Assembly (NCBI GenBank): GCA_020025965.1
Contig: JAHHRG010000028.1
Coordinates: 1-23,529, forward strand
Reading direction: 5' to 3'
DNA: 23,529 bases
From: Sutterella sp.
Lineage (GTDB): Bacteria; Pseudomonadota; Gammaproteobacteria; Burkholderiales; Burkholderiaceae_F
Part shown: piece after piece, positions 23,278 through 23,529 of the stretch
How the letters are laid out: every line of letters starts with the position of its first letter
Position numbering within the stretch: position 1 is the stretch's first letter
Position numbers and translations under genes: made by a program
The notes under the pieces: model-generated
What the model was told of the DNA's origin: nothing
The model's input: the letters and a program-made list of their open reading frames with translations, nothing else
The model's database searches: none

Positions 23278-23304
23278 AAAAAAGGGGAAGCTTTTGCATC
23301 CCCT
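23278..23304 (-). terminator. Terminator-like hairpin inside the tRNA cluster
   Basis: On the minus strand, AGGGGA / TCCCCT with an inner GC / GC stem and an AAAA loop, followed by six T residues. It lies between tRNA-Gly and tRNA-Leu. Confidence 0.65.
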
Positions 23305-23315
23305 CTTTTTGAATT

Positions 23316-23391
23316 TGGAGCGGGAGACGAGTCTCGAACTCGCGACCTCAACCTTGGCAAGGTTGCGCTCTACCAACTGAGCTACTCCCGC
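23316..23391 (-). tRNA. tRNA-Gly (anticodon GCC)
   Basis: A 76-base cloverleaf with an encoded CCA end. The acceptor GCGGGAG pairs with CTCCCGC, the D-arm contains AGCTCAGTTGGTAGAGC, the anticodon loop TTGCCAA gives GCC, and the T-arm has GTTCGAG. The 53 bases of the truncated copy at the window end are identical to this gene. Confidence 0.97.
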
Positions 23392-23395
23392 AGTG

Positions 23396-23469
23396 TGGAG
23401 GCGCGAGGCGGAATCGAACCGCCGTAAACGGATTTGCAATCCGGTGCATAGCCACTTTGCTATCGCGCC
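23396..23469 (-). tRNA. tRNA-Cys (anticodon GCA)
   Basis: A 74-base cloverleaf with an encoded CCA end. The acceptor GGCGCGA pairs with TCGCGCC, the anticodon loop TTGCAAA gives GCA, and the T-loop GGTTCGATTCC is standard. It sits between two tRNA-Gly genes. Confidence 0.97.
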
Positions 23470-23476
23470 AAATCAG

Positions 23477-23529
23477 TGGAGCGGGAGACGAGTCTCGAAC
23501 TCGCGACCTCAACCTTGGCAAGGTTGCGC
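23477..23529 (-). tRNA. tRNA-Gly (GCC), second copy, cut by window end
   Basis: The 3' 53 bases of a tRNA-Gly, from the anticodon region to CCA. They are identical base for base to the matching part of the complete copy at 23316-23391. The 5' part lies beyond the window. Confidence 0.93.

Overview
The window looks like chromosomal DNA from an anaerobic or microaerophilic betaproteobacterium of the order Burkholderiales. A Sutterella/Parasutterella-type gut organism is my best inference. The gene content fits this: an orn / M48 peptidase / rsgA cluster, a recG-oxyR pair, a possible betaproteobacterial DUF2863-like protein, and an energy locus built on aspartate, fumarate and C4-dicarboxylate exchange. 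No mobile element, CRISPR array, rRNA or phage gene is visible. Most of the window is ordinary core chromosome.

Layout. 1-3.6 kb (+): the fluoride channel crcB, a 500-base gap holding a possible tiny ORF, then clpB behind a near-ideal heat-shock (sigma-32) promoter. 3.6-9.0 kb (-): an unassigned 427-residue protein, the sodium/proline symporter putP, the ribosome GTPase rsgA, and an M48 peptidase overlapping rsgA by one base. orn diverges from the peptidase at 9.15 kb (+). 9.9-16.1 kb (-): a dcuC-type C4-dicarboxylate carrier, an AI-2E-family membrane protein, oxyR, recG and ridA. The last four are close together and probably form one operon read ridA-recG-oxyR-AI-2E.

16.1-22.8 kb (+): an 804-base AT-rich gap that appears regulatory, then frdA, frdB, aspA and dcuA. 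Together these form a respiratory module. DcuA would import aspartate in exchange for succinate, AspA would deaminate aspartate to fumarate, and FrdAB would reduce fumarate to succinate. The four genes have strongly biased codon use, pointing to very high expression. FrdA and FrdB resemble the Wolinella/Campylobacter quinol:fumarate reductase down to residue numbering, yet no frdC membrane-anchor gene is next to them.

23.1-23.5 kb (-): a tRNA cluster read Gly-Cys-Gly-Leu, whose first Gly gene is cut by the window edge.

The most interesting structure is non-coding. The frdA upstream gap has two exact 16-base imperfect palindromes 357 bases apart, an FNR-like box, a NarL-like 7-2-7 site and a promoter-like element followed by a 21-base palindrome. 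Both gaps inside frdB-aspA-dcuA carry a tandem pair of strong stem-loops without U-tracts. The M48 peptidase has Gln where the family has its third zinc-ligand Glu.
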